DNA from: Streptomyces formicae
GTDB lineage: Bacteria > Actinomycetota > Actinomycetes > Streptomycetales > Streptomycetaceae
NCBI RefSeq assembly: GCF_022647665.1
Contig: NZ_CP071872.1
Coordinates: 3,410,001-3,474,000, forward strand
DNA length: 64,000 nucleotides
Direction of reading: 5' to 3'
Under the pieces are notes generated by a model. It did not search any database, had not been told where the DNA came from, and saw nothing but the letters and a program-made list of their open reading frames with translations. Below are positions 1 through 12,365 of the stretch, in pieces (position 1 is the first letter of the stretch; the number at the start of each line of letters is the position of its first letter). A program made the position numbers and the translations under genes.

Positions 1-66
1 GCGCTGGCGCTGACGGTGGGCTTCATCGCGGTACCCGTCGCCGTCATGACCGGAGTGGTGAGCTGA
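1..66 (+). CDS. sdhC: SdhC, cytochrome b subunit (C-terminal end only)
   Basis: Only the last 21 codons and the stop lie in the window. They encode a hydrophobic stretch ending in VMTGVVS, as expected for the last membrane helix of the membrane anchor of succinate dehydrogenase/fumarate reductase. The identification rests mainly on position: the stop is one base before the ATG of sdhA, and sdhB follows. In the SdhC type that pairs with a roughly 650-residue SdhA, a single membrane protein binds two hemes and there is no SdhD. That is family knowledge and cannot be checked here. Confidence 0.7.
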   Translation, partial: ALALTVGFIAVPVAVMTGVVS

Positions 67-67
67 C

Positions 68-2022
<1,955 letters not shown>

Positions 2023-2026
<4 letters not shown>

Positions 2027-2769
2027 AGCTCAGACTGCGCGTCTGGCGCCAGAAGAACGCCGGCGCCCCCGGTGCCATGGCCACCTACGAGGTGGACGGC
2101 ATCACGCAGGACATGTCGTTCCTGGAGATGCTCGACACCCTCAACGAGGAACTCATCCTGCGCGGCGAGGACCCCGTCGCCTTCGACCACGACTGCCGCG
2201 AAGGCATCTGCGGCGCCTGCTCGCTCGTCATCAACGGCGACGCCCACGGCCCCGAGCGCACCACCACCTGCCAGCTCCACATGCGTTCCTTCCGGGACGG
2301 CGACACGATCGACATCGAGCCGTGGCGGGCCTCGGCCTTCCCGGTCGTCAAGGACCTGGTGGTCGACCGCTCGGCCTTCGACCGCATCATCCAGGCCGGC
2401 GGCTACATCTCCGTGCCCACCGGCTCCGCCCCCGAGGCCCATGCCACCCCGGTCCCCAAGGCCGACGCCGACTCGGCCTTCGAGCACGCCGAGTGCATCG
2501 GCTGCGGCGCCTGCGTCGCGGCCTGCCCCAACGGCTCGGCGATGCTCTTCACCTCGGCGAAGATCAACCACCTCAACGTGCTGCCGCAGGGCGCACCCGA
2601 GCGGGAGACCCGGGTGCTCGACATGGTCGCGGCGATGGACGACGAGGGCTTCGGCGGCTGCACCCTGACCGGCGAGTGCGCGACGGCGTGCCCGAAGGGC
2701 ATCCCGCTGCCGTCGATCGCGGCGATGAACAGGGAGTGGCTGCGGGCGACCCGCAAGGCCGGCCGGTAG
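2023..2769 (+). CDS. sdhB: Succinate dehydrogenase/fumarate reductase iron-sulfur subunit
   Basis: SdhB carries electrons from the flavin to the membrane quinone site. The 248-residue product has the plant-type [2Fe-2S] ligands Cys58, Cys63, Cys66 and Cys83. The two ferredoxin-like clusters have their ligands in [13 protein letters not shown] (Cys158, 161, 164, 168) and [14 protein letters not shown] (Cys213, 219, 223). The gene starts inside the sdhA stop (ATGA overlap) and closes the operon. An unrelated transporter gene follows after 109 bases with no strong hairpin between them. Confidence 0.97.
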
Positions 2770-2878
2770 CGCAACCCGTCAAGAGCAGAGCCTCGGCGCG
2801 CATGTCCGAAAAGCCCCTCTGGGGTGGATAGATTCCCCTGCACGGCCGAACCAGCCCGCGCAGGGGAGCAGAGACGAG

Positions 2879-4324
2879 ATGACCCATGCCGACACCGTCG
2901 ACGAGGCACCGCCGGCCGCCAAGCTGACCCTGGTCACGCTGACGGCGATGGTCGTCGGCTCGATGGTGGGTGCCGGGGTCTTCTCGCTGCCCCGGCGCTT
3001 CGCCCAGGAGACCGGGGTCGCCGGTGCGCTGATCGCGTGGGCCGTCGCCGGGACGGGCATGCTGATGCTCGCCTTCGTCTTCCAGTCCCTCGCCGTGCGC
3101 CGGCCCGACCTCGACGCAGGTGTCTACGCGTACGCCAAGGCGGGTTTCGGCGAGTACCTCGGCTTCTTCTCCGCGTTCGGCTACTGGGCCAGCGCCTGCG
3201 TCGGCAACGTGACCTACTGGGTGCTGATCATGTCGACGCTCGGCGCCGTCTGGCCCGCGCTCGGCGACGGCGACACACTGCTCGCCGCGGCGCTGTCGAC
3301 CATCGGCCTGTGGGCGTTCTTCCTGCTGATCCGCCGCGGGGTCAAGGAAGCCGCCGCGATCAACCGCATCGTGACCGTGGCCAAGGTCGTCCCCATCCTC
3401 GTCTTCGTCGTCCTCGCGCTCTTCGCCCTCGACACGGACGTCTTCGCGGACAACTGGGCCGGCGCCGACTACGCCGGGTCGCTGTTCAACCAGGTCCGGG
3501 GCACGATGCTGGCCACGGTCTTCGTCTTCCTCGGTGTCGAGGGCGCCAGCGTGTACTCGCGCCACGCCAAACGCCGCGAGGACGTCGGACGCGCTACGGT
3601 GCTGGGCTTCCTCAGCGTCTTCGCCGTCTTCGCCTCGGTCACCATCGTGTCGTACGGCATCATGCCGATGAGCGAGATCGCCGAGCTGCGCCAGCCGTCG
3701 ATGGCGGGCGTCCTGGAACACGCCGTCGGCGGCTGGGGACAGGTCTTCGTCAGCGCCGGGCTGATCGTCTCGGTGCTCGGCGCCTATCTGGCGTGGACGC
3801 TGATGGCCGCCGAGGTGCTGTTCGTCGCCGCCCAGGACGACGACATGCCCCGCTTCCTGGGCCGGGCCAACGCCGAGGACGTTCCGGTGCCGGCGCTCGT
3901 GATGACGACGCTGCTCAGCCAGGTCGTGCTGATCGTCACGCTCTTCTCCGACGACGCGTTCAACTTCGCGCTCGATCTCACCAGCGCGCTCACGCTGATC
4001 CCGTTCCTGCTGGCGGCCGCGTTCGCCGTCAAGGTCTGCCTGCGGCCGGACCGCCGCACCGAGGGCGGCAGGGGATCGGGACGCGAACTCGTCATCGCCG
4101 CGGTCGCCACTGTGTACACGGCGTTCCTGCTGTACGCGGCGGGGCTCAAGTTCGTGCTGGTCTCCTTCATCATCTACGCGCCCGCCACGTTCCTCTTCGT
4201 GAAGGCCCGCCGGGAGCAGGGCAGACGGCTGTTCTCCCCTGCCGAACTGGTCATCTGTGCGGTCTCCGTCGCCGGTGCCGTGCTGGGCGTCACGGCACTC
4301 GCCGCCGGGTGGATCAGCCTCTGA
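2879..4324 (+). CDS. APC-family basic amino acid antiporter (ArcD-like)
   Basis: The 481-residue protein has about 12 hydrophobic segments and the APC-family glycine-rich first helix ([12 protein letters not shown], about residues 22-33). Members of the basic amino acid/polyamine antiporter group exchange arginine for ornithine, or agmatine or lysine for their products. Arginine deiminase follows 80 bases downstream on the same strand, so arginine uptake is the likely job, perhaps with ornithine or citrulline exported. The ATG is preceded by GGGGAGCAGAGACGAG. The exact substrate cannot be read from the sequence. Confidence 0.85.
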   Translation: MTHADTVDEAPPAAKLTLVTLTAMVVGSMVGAGVFSLPRRFAQETGVAGALIAWAVAGTGMLMLAFVFQSLAVRRPDLDAGVYAYAKAGFGEYLGFFSAFGYWASACVGNVTYWVLIMSTLGAVWPALGDGDTLLAAALSTIGLWAFFLLIRRGVKEAAAINRIVTVAKVVPILVFVVLALFALDTDVFADNWAGADYAGSLFNQVRGTMLATVFVFLGVEGASVYSRHAKRREDVGRATVLGFLSVFAVFASVTIVSYGIMPMSEIAELRQPSMAGVLEHAVGGWGQVFVSAGLIVSVLGAYLAWTLMAAEVLFVAAQDDDMPRFLGRANAEDVPVPALVMTTLLSQVVLIVTLFSDDAFNFALDLTSALTLIPFLLAAAFAVKVCLRPDRRTEGGRGSGRELVIAAVATVYTAFLLYAAGLKFVLVSFIIYAPATFLFVKARREQGRRLFSPAELVICAVSVAGAVLGVTALAAGWISL

Positions 4325-4347
4325 CCGAAGCCGTCGGCACCGGCGAC

Positions 4348-4383
4348 ACCGTCGAGGCCGTCGAGACCGTCGAGACCGTCGAA
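4348..4383 (+). repeat. 9-bp tandem repeat between antiporter and arcA
   Basis: Four copies of a 9-bp unit (accgtcgag, with one or two variant bases) fill most of the 80-base gap between the antiporter stop and the arginine deiminase start. The array ends just before the ribosome-binding region (CCAGGAAGG). Confidence 0.85.
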
Positions 4384-4404
4384 CCCAGGAAGGCCCCTTG
4401 CAGG

Positions 4405-5664
4405 ATGAACGACAACCCCACGCCGCGGCCGGCCCATGGCGTCCACTCCGAGGTCGGCAGGCTGCGCAAGGTCCTGGTCTGCGCACCAGGGCTCGCGCAC
4501 CGCCGTCTCACCCCCACCAACGCCGACGACCTCCTCTTCGACGACGTGATGTGGGTGGAGAACGCCCAGCGCGATCACGCGGACTTCGTCGACAAGCTGC
4601 GCGGGCGGGGCGTCGACGTCGTCGAGCTGCACGAGGTGCTGGCCGAGACGATGGCCGACCCCGCGGCCCGGTCGTGGCTGCTCGACCGCAAGATCACCGC
4701 GAACGAGGTCGGCGTCGGGCTCATCGACCCCACCCGCGCTTTCCTGGAGTCGCTCGATCCGCGCCCCCTCGCCGAGTGCCTCATCGGCGGGCTGGCCTCC
4801 CACGACCTCCCGGACGAGTTCCGGCCGTCGTACCTCGCACTCGCCCGGGAGTCCACCGGCATCCGCGAGTACCTGATGCCGCCGCTGCCCAACACCCTCT
4901 ACACCCGTGACACCACCTGCTGGCTGTACGGCGGGGTCACGCTCAACCCGCTGTACTGGCCGGCCCGCCACGACGAGACGCTGCTGATGAAGGCGGTCTA
5001 CCGGTTCCACCCGGACTTCACCGGCGCCACCGTGTGGTGGGGCGACCCGGAACGCGACTGGGGCCAGGCGACGTTCGAGGGCGGCGACATCATGCCCGTC
5101 GGCAACGGCGTCGTCCTGATGGGCATGAGCGAGCGCACCTCGCGCCAGGCGATCACCCAGGTCGCGCTGGAGCTCTTCCGACACGGTGCGGCGGAGCACG
5201 TCGTCGTCGCGGGAATGCCGAAACTGCGCTCGGCGATGCACCTCGACACGGTCTTCACCTTCGCCGACCGGGACGTCGTCACGCTCTACCCGCACATCAT
5301 GGACGCCGTGCACACCTTCTCGCTGCGCCCGAGCGACAAGGCCCCCGGCCTCGACGTCGTCGACGAGGGATCCCGCGCCTTCGTGGACGTCGTCGCAGGG
5401 TCGCTGGGCCTGCCGGAACTGAGGGTGATCGAGACCGGCGGCGATGTGTACGCCTCGGAACGGCAGCAGTGGGACAGCGGCAACAACGCCGTCGCCCTCG
5501 AACCGGGCGTGGTCTTCACCTACGACCGCAACACGCTGACGAACACCCTGCTGCGCAGGGCGGGGGTGGAGGTCATCACCATCGTCGGTGCCGAACTGGG
5601 CCGGGGGCGCGGCGGCGGACACTGCATGACCTGCCCGCTGATCCGCGAGCCGGTCTCCTTCTGA
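4405..5664 (+). CDS. arcA: Arginine deiminase
   Basis: Arginine deiminase hydrolyses L-arginine to citrulline and ammonia. The 419-residue length matches the family. Visible motifs are [11 protein letters not shown] with [11 protein letters not shown] in the core, MHLDTVFTF (catalytic His region), and near the C-terminus GGGHCMTCP, whose first Cys (residue 407) is the expected nucleophile. The ATG was chosen because AGGAAGG lies upstream and the family N-terminus ([13 protein letters not shown]) follows directly. The full pathway would also need ornithine carbamoyltransferase and carbamate kinase. Neither is next to it, so this may be a two-gene arginine-consuming or acid-resistance module. 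Confidence 0.96.
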   Translation: MNDNPTPRPAHGVHSEVGRLRKVLVCAPGLAHRRLTPTNADDLLFDDVMWVENAQRDHADFVDKLRGRGVDVVELHEVLAETMADPAARSWLLDRKITANEVGVGLIDPTRAFLESLDPRPLAECLIGGLASHDLPDEFRPSYLALARESTGIREYLMPPLPNTLYTRDTTCWLYGGVTLNPLYWPARHDETLLMKAVYRFHPDFTGATVWWGDPERDWGQATFEGGDIMPVGNGVVLMGMSERTSRQAITQVALELFRHGAAEHVVVAGMPKLRSAMHLDTVFTFADRDVVTLYPHIMDAVHTFSLRPSDKAPGLDVVDEGSRAFVDVVAGSLGLPELRVIETGGDVYASERQQWDSGNNAVALEPGVVFTYDRNTLTNTLLRRAGVEVITIVGAELGRGRGGGHCMTCPLIREPVSF

Positions 5665-5759
5665 CCGGACTGGACCGGACCCACCGGACTGGACCGGATC
5701 CACCGGACTGGACCGGATCCACCGGACCGGACCGGACCCACCGCGCCAGACCGGACCCA
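5665..5759 (+). repeat. 19-bp tandem repeat after arcA
   Basis: The array starts directly after the arcA stop. Five consecutive 19-bp units (ccggactggaccggaccca and variants) are followed by a degenerate sixth. The first four copies differ at two or three positions and the fifth is more diverged. The stretch 5665-5959 carries no gene; besides the array it contains the hairpin at 5841-5871. Confidence 0.9.
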
Positions 5760-5840
5760 CCGCACCGGACCACCGCACCGGCAGTCCGGGCCGCACCGGA
5801 TCGGCAGTGCCCTTGGCATATGACCGAATAGCGCCCAACC

Positions 5841-5871
5841 GGCCTCCGGCGACTTCCTGTTGCCGGAGGCC
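5841..5871 (+). terminator. Hairpin between arcA and melC1
   Basis: GGCCTCCGGC and GCCGGAGGCC form a perfect 10-bp stem with an 11-base loop. No T-run follows, which is normal for Streptomyces terminators. It probably ends the arginine operon, although a role in the melC leader cannot be excluded. Confidence 0.65.
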
Positions 5872-5959
5872 GCCCTGTAGGCATGGCTACGGCGGTACCG
5901 GCCGACCGACCACCGGACGACCGCCCTTCCACCACAGCCGTACCTGGGGGTTCACCCGC

Positions 5960-6331
5960 ATGTCCACCATCACCCGCCGCCAAGCGCTGGGCGCCGCCGC
6001 CGGCGCCACCGCGGCACTCGCGACCGCCGGCGCCGCACGAGCGCTGCCCGCACACACCGGCGACGACTCCTTCGACGAGGTCTACCGGGGCCGTCGCATA
6101 CAGGGCGGGCCCTCGCACGACGGCGGCCACGGGGGCGGCCACCACGCAGGCCACGGCGGCGGCTACGCCGTACACATAGACGGCGAGGAGCTCCACGTCA
6201 TGCAGAACGCCGACGGCACCTGGATCAGTGTCGTCAACCACTACGAGCCGTTCGCCACACCCCGCGCCGTCGCCCGCGCCGCCGTCGTGGAACTCCAGGG
6301 CGCCGCCCTCGTCCCGCTCACCCTCTCCTGA
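5960..6331 (+). CDS. melC1: Tyrosinase co-factor / copper chaperone MelC1
   Basis: MelC1 is a small secreted chaperone that loads copper into apo-tyrosinase and helps its export. The 123-residue product begins with a twin-arginine type signal (ITRRQALG followed by an Ala-rich stretch to about residue 30). A His-rich segment at residues 53-65 could bind copper. The C-terminal part ([20 protein letters not shown]...HYEPFATP) is typical of the family. It lies 17 bases upstream of melC2, the standard Streptomyces mel operon order. Confidence 0.95.
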   Translation: MSTITRRQALGAAAGATAALATAGAARALPAHTGDDSFDEVYRGRRIQGGPSHDGGHGGGHHAGHGGGYAVHIDGEELHVMQNADGTWISVVNHYEPFATPRAVARAAVVELQGAALVPLTLS

Positions 6332-6348
6332 TCCGGAGCACCACCGCC

Positions 6349-7176
6349 ATGACCGTACGCAAGAACCAGGCCCTGCTCACCGCCGACGAGAAGCGGCGCT
6401 TCGTCGACGCGCTCCTCGCCCTCAAGCGCAGCGGGACGTACGACGCCTTCGTCACCACCCACAACGGCTTCATCATGAGCGACACCGACAGTGGGGCCCG
6501 GGTCGGCCACCGCTCGCCGTCGTTCCTGCCCTGGCACCGCAGATTCCTCCTCGAGTTCGAGCGGGAGCTCCAGTCCGTCGACCCCTCCGTGTCCCTTCCG
6601 TACTGGGACTGGACCGCCGACCGCACCGCCGCATCGTCCCTCTGGGCCGCCGACTTCCTCGGCGGCACCGGCCGCGCCCGGGACGGACAGGTCATGGACG
6701 GCCCCTTCTCGGCCGCCTCCGGCGCCTGGCCGATCACCGTGCGCGTCGACGGGCGCGGCCATCTGCGGCGCGCACTCGGCGCGAACGGGGTACAGCTGCC
6801 GACCCGGGCCGAGGTCGACTCGGTGCTCGCGATGCCGGAGTACGACGCCCCGCCGTGGAACAGCGCGTCCGACGGCTTCCGCAACCACCTGGAGGGCTGG
6901 CGCGGGGTCAATCTGCACAACCGGGTGCATGTCTGGGTCGGCGGTCAGATGGCGACCGGCGTCTCCCCGAACGACCCCGTGTTCTGGCTGCACCACGCCT
7001 TCGTCGACCGGCTCTGGACCGAGTGGCAGGAACGCCACCCCGACTCCCCGTATCTGCCGGCCGTCGGGACCGCGGACGTCGTCGACCTGCAGGGCACGAT
7101 GCGCCCGTGGAACGACGTGACCCCGGGCGACATGCTCGACCACACGCCCCACTACACCTACGACACGGCCGCCTGA
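6349..7176 (+). CDS. melC2: Tyrosinase MelC2
   Basis: Tyrosinase is a type-3 copper enzyme that hydroxylates monophenols and oxidises diphenols to quinones, which gives melanin. The 275-residue length matches Streptomyces tyrosinases. The CuA ligands are His38, His54 and His63 (HRSPSFLPWHRRF). The CuB ligands are His190 and His194 (NLHNRVHVW) plus His216 in FWLHHAFVDR. It has no signal peptide of its own and is exported with MelC1. All six copper ligands are intact, so the enzyme should be active. Confidence 0.97.
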   Translation: MTVRKNQALLTADEKRRFVDALLALKRSGTYDAFVTTHNGFIMSDTDSGARVGHRSPSFLPWHRRFLLEFERELQSVDPSVSLPYWDWTADRTAASSLWAADFLGGTGRARDGQVMDGPFSAASGAWPITVRVDGRGHLRRALGANGVQLPTRAEVDSVLAMPEYDAPPWNSASDGFRNHLEGWRGVNLHNRVHVWVGGQMATGVSPNDPVFWLHHAFVDRLWTEWQERHPDSPYLPAVGTADVVDLQGTMRPWNDVTPGDMLDHTPHYTYDTAA

Positions 7177-7208
7177 GGCAGGCGGGCGAGCGGGCAGGCG
7201 GGCAGGTC

Positions 7209-9548
7209 CTAGAGGCCCAGTGTTCTCGCGAGATAGGGCGCGGTGCGGCTCCCGGCCGCCCGCGCCACCTCCGCCGGGGTCCCCTCGGCCACGATCCTGC
7301 CGCCCTCGTCCCCGCCGCCCGGGCCGAGGTCGACGACCCAGTCGGCGCCCGCCACCACGTCCATGTCGTGCTCGACGACCACCACCGAGTGCCCTGCGTC
7401 GACCAGACCGTGCAACTGCCGCAGCAGCACCTCCACATCGGCCGGGTGCAGCCCGGTCGTCGGCTCGTCCAGGACGTACAGGGTGTGACCGCGGCGCAGG
7501 CGCTGGAGCTCGGCGGCGAGCTTGATGCGCTGCGCCTCGCCGCCGGACAGCTCGGTCGCCGGCTGGCCGAGCCGCAGATAGCCCAGACCGACGTCGAGCA
7601 GCGCCCGCAGGCTGCGCGCGGCCGCCGGGGTGCCGGCGAAGACCTCGGCCGCGGCCTCCACGGTCAGATCGAGCACCTCGGCGATGTTCCGGCCGCCGTG
7701 CCGGACCTCCAGGGTCTCCGGGTTGTACCGGGCCCCGTGGCACTCCGGGCAGGGCGCGTACGTACTGGGCAGGAAGAGCAGCTCGACGGAGACGAACCCC
7801 TCGCCCTGGCAGGTCTCGCACCGCCCGCCCGCCACGTTGAAAGAAAACCGCCCGGCCTTGTAGCCGCGCGCGCGTGCCTCGTCGGTGGCGGTGAAGAGCT
7901 TGCGTACGACGTCGAACAGGCCCGTGTATGTCGCCAGGTTCGACCGGGGGGTGCGGCCGATCGGGCGCTGGTCGACCGTCACCAGCCGTTCCACGCCCGC
8001 GAGTTCCTCCGTGATCGACCCGACGAGCGTCGATTTCCCGGAGCCCGAGACGCCGGTGACCGCCGTGAACACGCCGAGCGGCAGCCGGGTCGTCAGCCCG
8101 CGCAGATTGTGCCGGGTGACCGGACCGAGGGCGAGATGGCCCGACGGCTTCCTCGATGTGCGTACGGGCGCGGGCTCCGCGCCGAAGAGGAAGCGGCGGG
8201 TCGCCGACTCGGCCACCTCCGCCAGCCGCTGCGGCGGCCCGCTGTGCAGCACCCGTCCGCCGTGCTCGCCCGCCCGCGGCCCCACATCGACGATCCAGTC
8301 GGCGTGCCGCATCACGTCGAGATGGTGCTCGACCACGAAGACCGTGTTGCCGCCCGCCTTCAGCCGGTCCAGGACGACGAGCAGTGCCTCCGTGTCGGCC
8401 GGATGCAGACCGGCCGACGGCTCGTCGAGCACGTAGACGACGCCGAAGAGCCCGGAGCGCAGCTGGGTCGCCAGCCTCAGCCGCTGGAGCTCACCGCTGG
8501 AGAGTGTGGGCGTGGCACGGTCCGGGCTCAGGTAGCCGAGGCCCAGCTCGGTTACGGTGCCGATGCGGGCCAGCAGGTCCTCGGTCAGCACCCGCGCGGT
8601 CTCCTCGTGCGGACCGCTGCCCAGCACCCCGGCGAGCTCGGTCAGCGGCAGCGCCGCCAACTCCGCGATCGTCCGCCCGGCGAAGGTCACGGCGAGCGCC
8701 TCCGGCCGCAGTCTGCTGCCCCCGCAGACCGGACACGGGGCGCTGGTGAGGAAGCGCTCGGCCTTCGCACGCAGCGTCGTGCTCTTGGAGTCGGCGAAGG
8801 TGTGCAGGACATAGCGCTGTGCGCTCATGTACGTGCCCTGGTACGGACGCTGGATGCGGCCCGCCTCGCGCACCGGGTGGACCGTCACCACCGGCTGCTC
8901 GTCCGTGAACAGGATCCAGTCGCGGTCCTTCTGGTCCAGCTCGTGCCACGGCCGGTCGATGTCGTACCCGAGGGTGTCCAGCACATCGCGCAGGTTCTTG
9001 CCCTGCCAGGCACCCGGCCAGGCCGCGATCGCGCCCTCGCGGACCGACAGGGACGGATCGGGGACGAGCAGTGCCTCGCTGGTGCGGTGGATCCGCCCGA
9101 GCCCGTGGCACTCGGGGCAGGCCCCGGCCGCCGTGTTCGGCGAGAACGCGTCGGAATCCAGCCGTTCCGCCCCCGCCGGGTACTGCCCGGCGCGTGAGAA
9201 CAGCATCCGCAGCGAGTTCGAGAGCGTCGTCACCGTGCCGACGGAGGAGCGCGAGGTGGGGGACGAGCGGCGCTGCTCCAGCGAGACGGCGGGCGGCAGT
9301 CCGGTGATCTCCCCGACCCTCGGCGCGCCCACCTGGTGGATGAGGCGGCGGGCGTACGGGGCGACGGACTCGGAGTAGCGCCGCTGGGCCTCGGCGTAGA
9401 TCGTGCCGAAGGCGAGCGACGACTTGCCCGACCCGGAGACCCCGGTGAAGACGGTCAGCGCGTCGCGCGGGATGTCGACGTCGACGTTCTTGAGGTTGTG
9501 CTCACGGGCGGAGCGGACGCGGACATAGGGGTCGTGGGGGCCGTGCAT
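7209..9548 (-). CDS. UvrA-like excinuclease ATPase, short class II type (UvrA2)
   Basis: The 779-residue protein has two ABC ATPase modules with Walker A motifs GVSGSGKSS (residues 36-44) and GVSGSGKST. It also has two ABC signatures ([22 protein letters not shown]) and zinc-binding CPVCGG and CETCQG...CPECH pairs. Standard UvrA has about 950 residues. This length fits the class II proteins that lack the UvrB-binding region and are linked to DNA-intercalator resistance or auxiliary repair. The start at 9548 was preferred over one 30 bases upstream because it gives the usual [12 protein letters not shown]-terminus and lies 7 bases after a TAGAAT -10 box. Confidence 0.9.
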   Translation of the reverse strand: MHGPHDPYVRVRSAREHNLKNVDVDIPRDALTVFTGVSGSGKSSLAFGTIYAEAQRRYSESVAPYARRLIHQVGAPRVGEITGLPPAVSLEQRRSSPTSRSSVGTVTTLSNSLRMLFSRAGQYPAGAERLDSDAFSPNTAAGACPECHGLGRIHRTSEALLVPDPSLSVREGAIAAWPGAWQGKNLRDVLDTLGYDIDRPWHELDQKDRDWILFTDEQPVVTVHPVREAGRIQRPYQGTYMSAQRYVLHTFADSKSTTLRAKAERFLTSAPCPVCGGSRLRPEALAVTFAGRTIAELAALPLTELAGVLGSGPHEETARVLTEDLLARIGTVTELGLGYLSPDRATPTLSSGELQRLRLATQLRSGLFGVVYVLDEPSAGLHPADTEALLVVLDRLKAGGNTVFVVEHHLDVMRHADWIVDVGPRAGEHGGRVLHSGPPQRLAEVAESATRRFLFGAEPAPVRTSRKPSGHLALGPVTRHNLRGLTTRLPLGVFTAVTGVSGSGKSTLVGSITEELAGVERLVTVDQRPIGRTPRSNLATYTGLFDVVRKLFTATDEARARGYKAGRFSFNVAGGRCETCQGEGFVSVELLFLPSTYAPCPECHGARYNPETLEVRHGGRNIAEVLDLTVEAAAEVFAGTPAAARSLRALLDVGLGYLRLGQPATELSGGEAQRIKLAAELQRLRRGHTLYVLDEPTTGLHPADVEVLLRQLHGLVDAGHSVVVVEHDMDVVAGADWVVDLGPGGGDEGGRIVAEGTPAEVARAAGSRTAPYLARTLGL

Positions 9549-9555
9549 ACGGGCG

Positions 9556-9561
9556 ATTCTA
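9556..9561 (-). promoter_or_regulatory. Probable leaderless -10 box for the UvrA2 gene
   Basis: TAGAAT on the minus strand lies 7 bases before the ATG at 9548. With transcription starting at or next to the ATG there would be no 5' leader, a common arrangement in Streptomyces. The box overlaps the stop codon of the upstream LLM fragment. Confidence 0.5.
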
Positions 9562-10436
9562 GGCAGCGGGCCGGACATCCGCGCTGGTCAGTCCCGCGAT
9601 GCGGGCGAGACGGCGGTACGAGTCCAGTAGGCCGGCACGGTCGTACGTGCTCGTCGTCACCAGCACCTCGTCCGCGCCGCTCTCCTCGATGACCGTCTCC
9701 AGCGCGTCCCTGACCTGCTCCTCGGTGCCGTGGATCTGGCCGCGCAGCCCGGACTCGTAGAGCTCCCGCTCCTTCGCGGTCATCTCGCGCGCCTCGATCC
9801 GCTCGGCGGGCGCGAGCGGCGGGAAGGTGCCGTGCGTACGGGCGTACGCCATCGCCCACGCCTCCGGTACGAGCAGCCGCCGGGCCTCGTCCTCGCTGCC
9901 GGCGACCGCGACCGTGCCCGCCACGACGACGTACGGCTCCCGGGCCCACATGGACGGGCGGAACTCGGCGCGATAGCGACCGACGGCCCGCAGCAGCCGC
10001 TCGCGGCCCCTGAGGTCGCCGATCACCAGCGGCACCCCGGCCGCGGCGGCGACGCCCGCGCCCTCGCCGGTGGCCAGGACGAACGGCGGCAGCCGCAGCC
10101 CCTCCGGCGGCCGGGCGTGCACCTGCGGGTGTGTGCCCTCGACGTAGCCGAGCAGTTCGCTCAGCTGCCCGGCGAAGTCGTCGGCGGCGTCCTTGCCGTG
10201 GCCCAGCGCCCGCCGCACCCCCTCGGTGAAGCCGACCGATCGGCCGAGACCCATGTCGATCCGCCCCGGGAAGAGCGACTCCAGCACCCCGAACTGCTCG
10301 GCGACGACGAGGGGTTGGTGGTTGGGCAGCATCACCCCGCCGGTGCCGACACGGATCGCCGAGGTCGCCGCCGCGACGGCGGCCGCCAGCACGGTCGGCG
10401 CGGAGCCGGCCACGCCCGGCACGCCGTGGTGCTCGG
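9559..10436 (-). pseudogene. LLM-class flavin-dependent monooxygenase, 5' end lost
   Basis: The open frame reads as the luciferase-like oxidoreductase family: VPGVAGSAPTVL, IRVGTGGVMLPNHQPLVVAEQF, FPGRIDMGLGRS. Family members have about 40-50 further N-terminal residues ending in EHHG before VPG. Here the codons for E-H-H-G are present upstream of the GTG at 10422. Homology then stops at about 10436, where sequence leading into a serine integrase begins. The 5' part was not found on the far side of the island (checked to 14.6 kb). The remaining 287-codon frame could start at GTG 10422, but without the first strand and helix of the barrel it is unlikely to work. Confidence 0.8.
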
Positions 10437-10502
10437 AGGAATGGACAACTCCATAGTTACCCTGACCTGCGACACTGGGTCGTCCGAGCGTAGGAAGTGC
10501 CG
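10425..10502. other. Probable attachment-site junction of the integrated element
   Basis: Recognisable LLM monooxygenase coding sequence ends at about 10436, and the integrase start follows about 65 bases later. Large serine integrases usually lie directly beside attP, so the hybrid att site should lie here. The exact core cannot be defined because no second hybrid site or displaced LLM 5' end is visible at the other side. Confidence 0.55.
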
Positions 10503-11980
10503 ATGCCAGAAGTTGACTTATACCTGCGGAAGAGCAGTCGGGACCGCGAAGGGGTACGTGCCCTGACGTTCCGTGCCCAGGAGGCCAGGGGCGCCAATGG
10601 GCCGACGAGAACGGCTACACAGTCCGGAAGGTCTGGAAGGACAATGTTGGAGCCTGGTCCGACACGAACCGTCCCGACTTTGACAGCGCACTGGCCGCAC
10701 TCGCTGCGGGGGAGGTAAACGCCCTCTGGTGTTACGCCGTTGACCGCTGGTCCCGGAAGGGTGCCGGCTCCGTCGTGCCGCTCCTCGACAGGGGCCGCCG
10801 GATCGTCGCCGGCTATGAGCGACTGGACAGCGCGGAGCCGCGCGACCGGCGACGCCTGATCGACGCTGCGGAGCAAGCCAAAGAATACAGCGACCTCCTG
10901 TCGTACCGTGTGAAGGGCACGAAGCGACAGCAGCGGGAAGAGGGCGCCTGGGTGGGTCTGGTCCCGTTCGGCCTCCACATCGTGAACAAGCGGACCCGGA
11001 AGCTGTCCCACGACCCTGGCCCGTGGCGCATCGTCCTGTTGATCTACCGGGCAGCGGCCAACGGTGTGTCAACGCGCACCATCGCGAAGCGCTTCAACTT
11101 CGCTGGTATCCCGTCACCTTCCGGTCGGCAGTGGCGCGCCGGCATGGTCCAGAAGATCATCCATCACCCCGTTTACGAGGGCCTTCAGGTGGAGGCTGCG
11201 GAGGGCAACTCCCGTGTCTCCCGCCCGTACCGCAACAGGCATGGGCAGCGAGTCAGCGTCCTGGACGAAGGCGTGGAGCCGATCCCCGCTGGTCTCGTCA
11301 GGTCCGCCCGCCTGACCGTGTCGGGTCGCGTCCAGCGCGGTACCGGCGCACGCAAGGCAAAACATCTCCTGGCAGGCCTGGTCCGCTGCGCCGGCTGTGG
11401 CGGCTCGATGGCGTCAACGGGGGAGTCGTACCGCTGCGGGAGGGTTGCGGCAGGCGCCCACTGTCCCGCGCCAGCCATGGCCCTGGTCGCGAAGTTGGAC
11501 GCCTTCGTGACTGAGTCGTTCCTGTCCAGACTTGACTCTGGCGATTCCGAGGACGATCTCCTGGGCGTGGTGGCCAAGAGCTGGAACGCCCTCTCGAGGC
11601 CCAGGGAGACGGAGGCAGCGAGGGAGGCCCTGGACGCCCTGAAGGAGGCCGAGGGTGCTCGTGAACGCCTCCTGAGGGACCGCCAGGCGGGCCTGTATGA
11701 AGGGGCGGACCTTCTCTTCTACGAACTCCACGACGAAGCGAAGCGGGACCTGGAGGCGGCGCAGGAGAGGGTCAGCGTCCACGCCGCCCATGTCGTGGAC
11801 ATCAGCTTCCTTCTGGACTCGGTCTGCCTCCAGGAGACGTGGGACGCAGCGGATCTCCCGATGCGGCGGGACCTTTTGCGTCTCGCTGTGGCTCGTGTGA
11901 CCGTGCGGAAGGCTCCCCGTCCCGGGGCGAAGTTCGTGGGGGAAGAGCGCGTGGCCGTGGAGTGGTTGACGGAGGCGTAA
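10503..11980 (+). pseudogene. Large serine integrase, frameshifted
   Basis: The N-terminal segment (MPEVDLYLRKSS, with the catalytic serine in RKSS) is open from ATG 10503 (or GTG 10497) to about 10590. The rest of the resolvase domain (RQWADENGY, ALWCYAVDRWSRKG), the recombinase domain and the zinc ribbon (RCAGCGG...YRCG) continue in another frame to 11980. Restoring one base in the G-run near 10587-10591 would give a protein of about 490 residues of the phage/ICE serine integrase type. The sixth codon is TTA, so an intact version would depend on bldA tRNA. Whether the frameshift is real or a sequencing error cannot be told here. Confidence 0.85.
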
Positions 11981-12134
11981 CTGCGCGCTGGAGCCACCAA
12001 CAACAGAATGGGCACTCGCCCCGCCGGATCTTGGCGGATGCGGACCGAGCGAGTGTTCTTCTAAGAGTGCATCTGATCTCGGCAGTTGGTGTGCTGGGAT
12101 GCTTTTGTGAAGAGTGGCGCTCGTCGCACGGTGT

Positions 12135-12365
12135 GTGAGTGCTCGCCGCCCGTACCGCAGTGATGTGTCTGATGCTCGCTGGGCTCTGATCGAGCCGGTC
12201 TTCACCGCCTGGGGGGCGAGACGAAACGGACCTGGCGTGGCGGCTCGGGCGCACGATCTGCGGGAGATCGTCAATTCGATCCTGTACGTCAACCGCACGG
12301 GCATCCCCGTGGGAGTACCTGCCGCACGATCTCCCGCCCTACAAGACCGTCTGCGACTTGGCCCA
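12135..12365 (+). pseudogene. IS5-family transposase N-terminal remnant
   Basis: The translation RRPYRSDVSDARWALIEP, then HDLREIVNSILYVNRTGIP, matches the N-terminal DUF4096-type region of IS5/IS402-group transposases. After GIP the expected continuation WEYLPHDLPPYKTV is present but shifted by one base. Recognisable homology ends soon after, near 12365, with no DDE catalytic core. This is a decayed fragment inside the integrated island. The sequence just upstream (GAGTGCATCTGATCTCGG, about 12065) may be one old terminal repeat. Confidence 0.7.
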
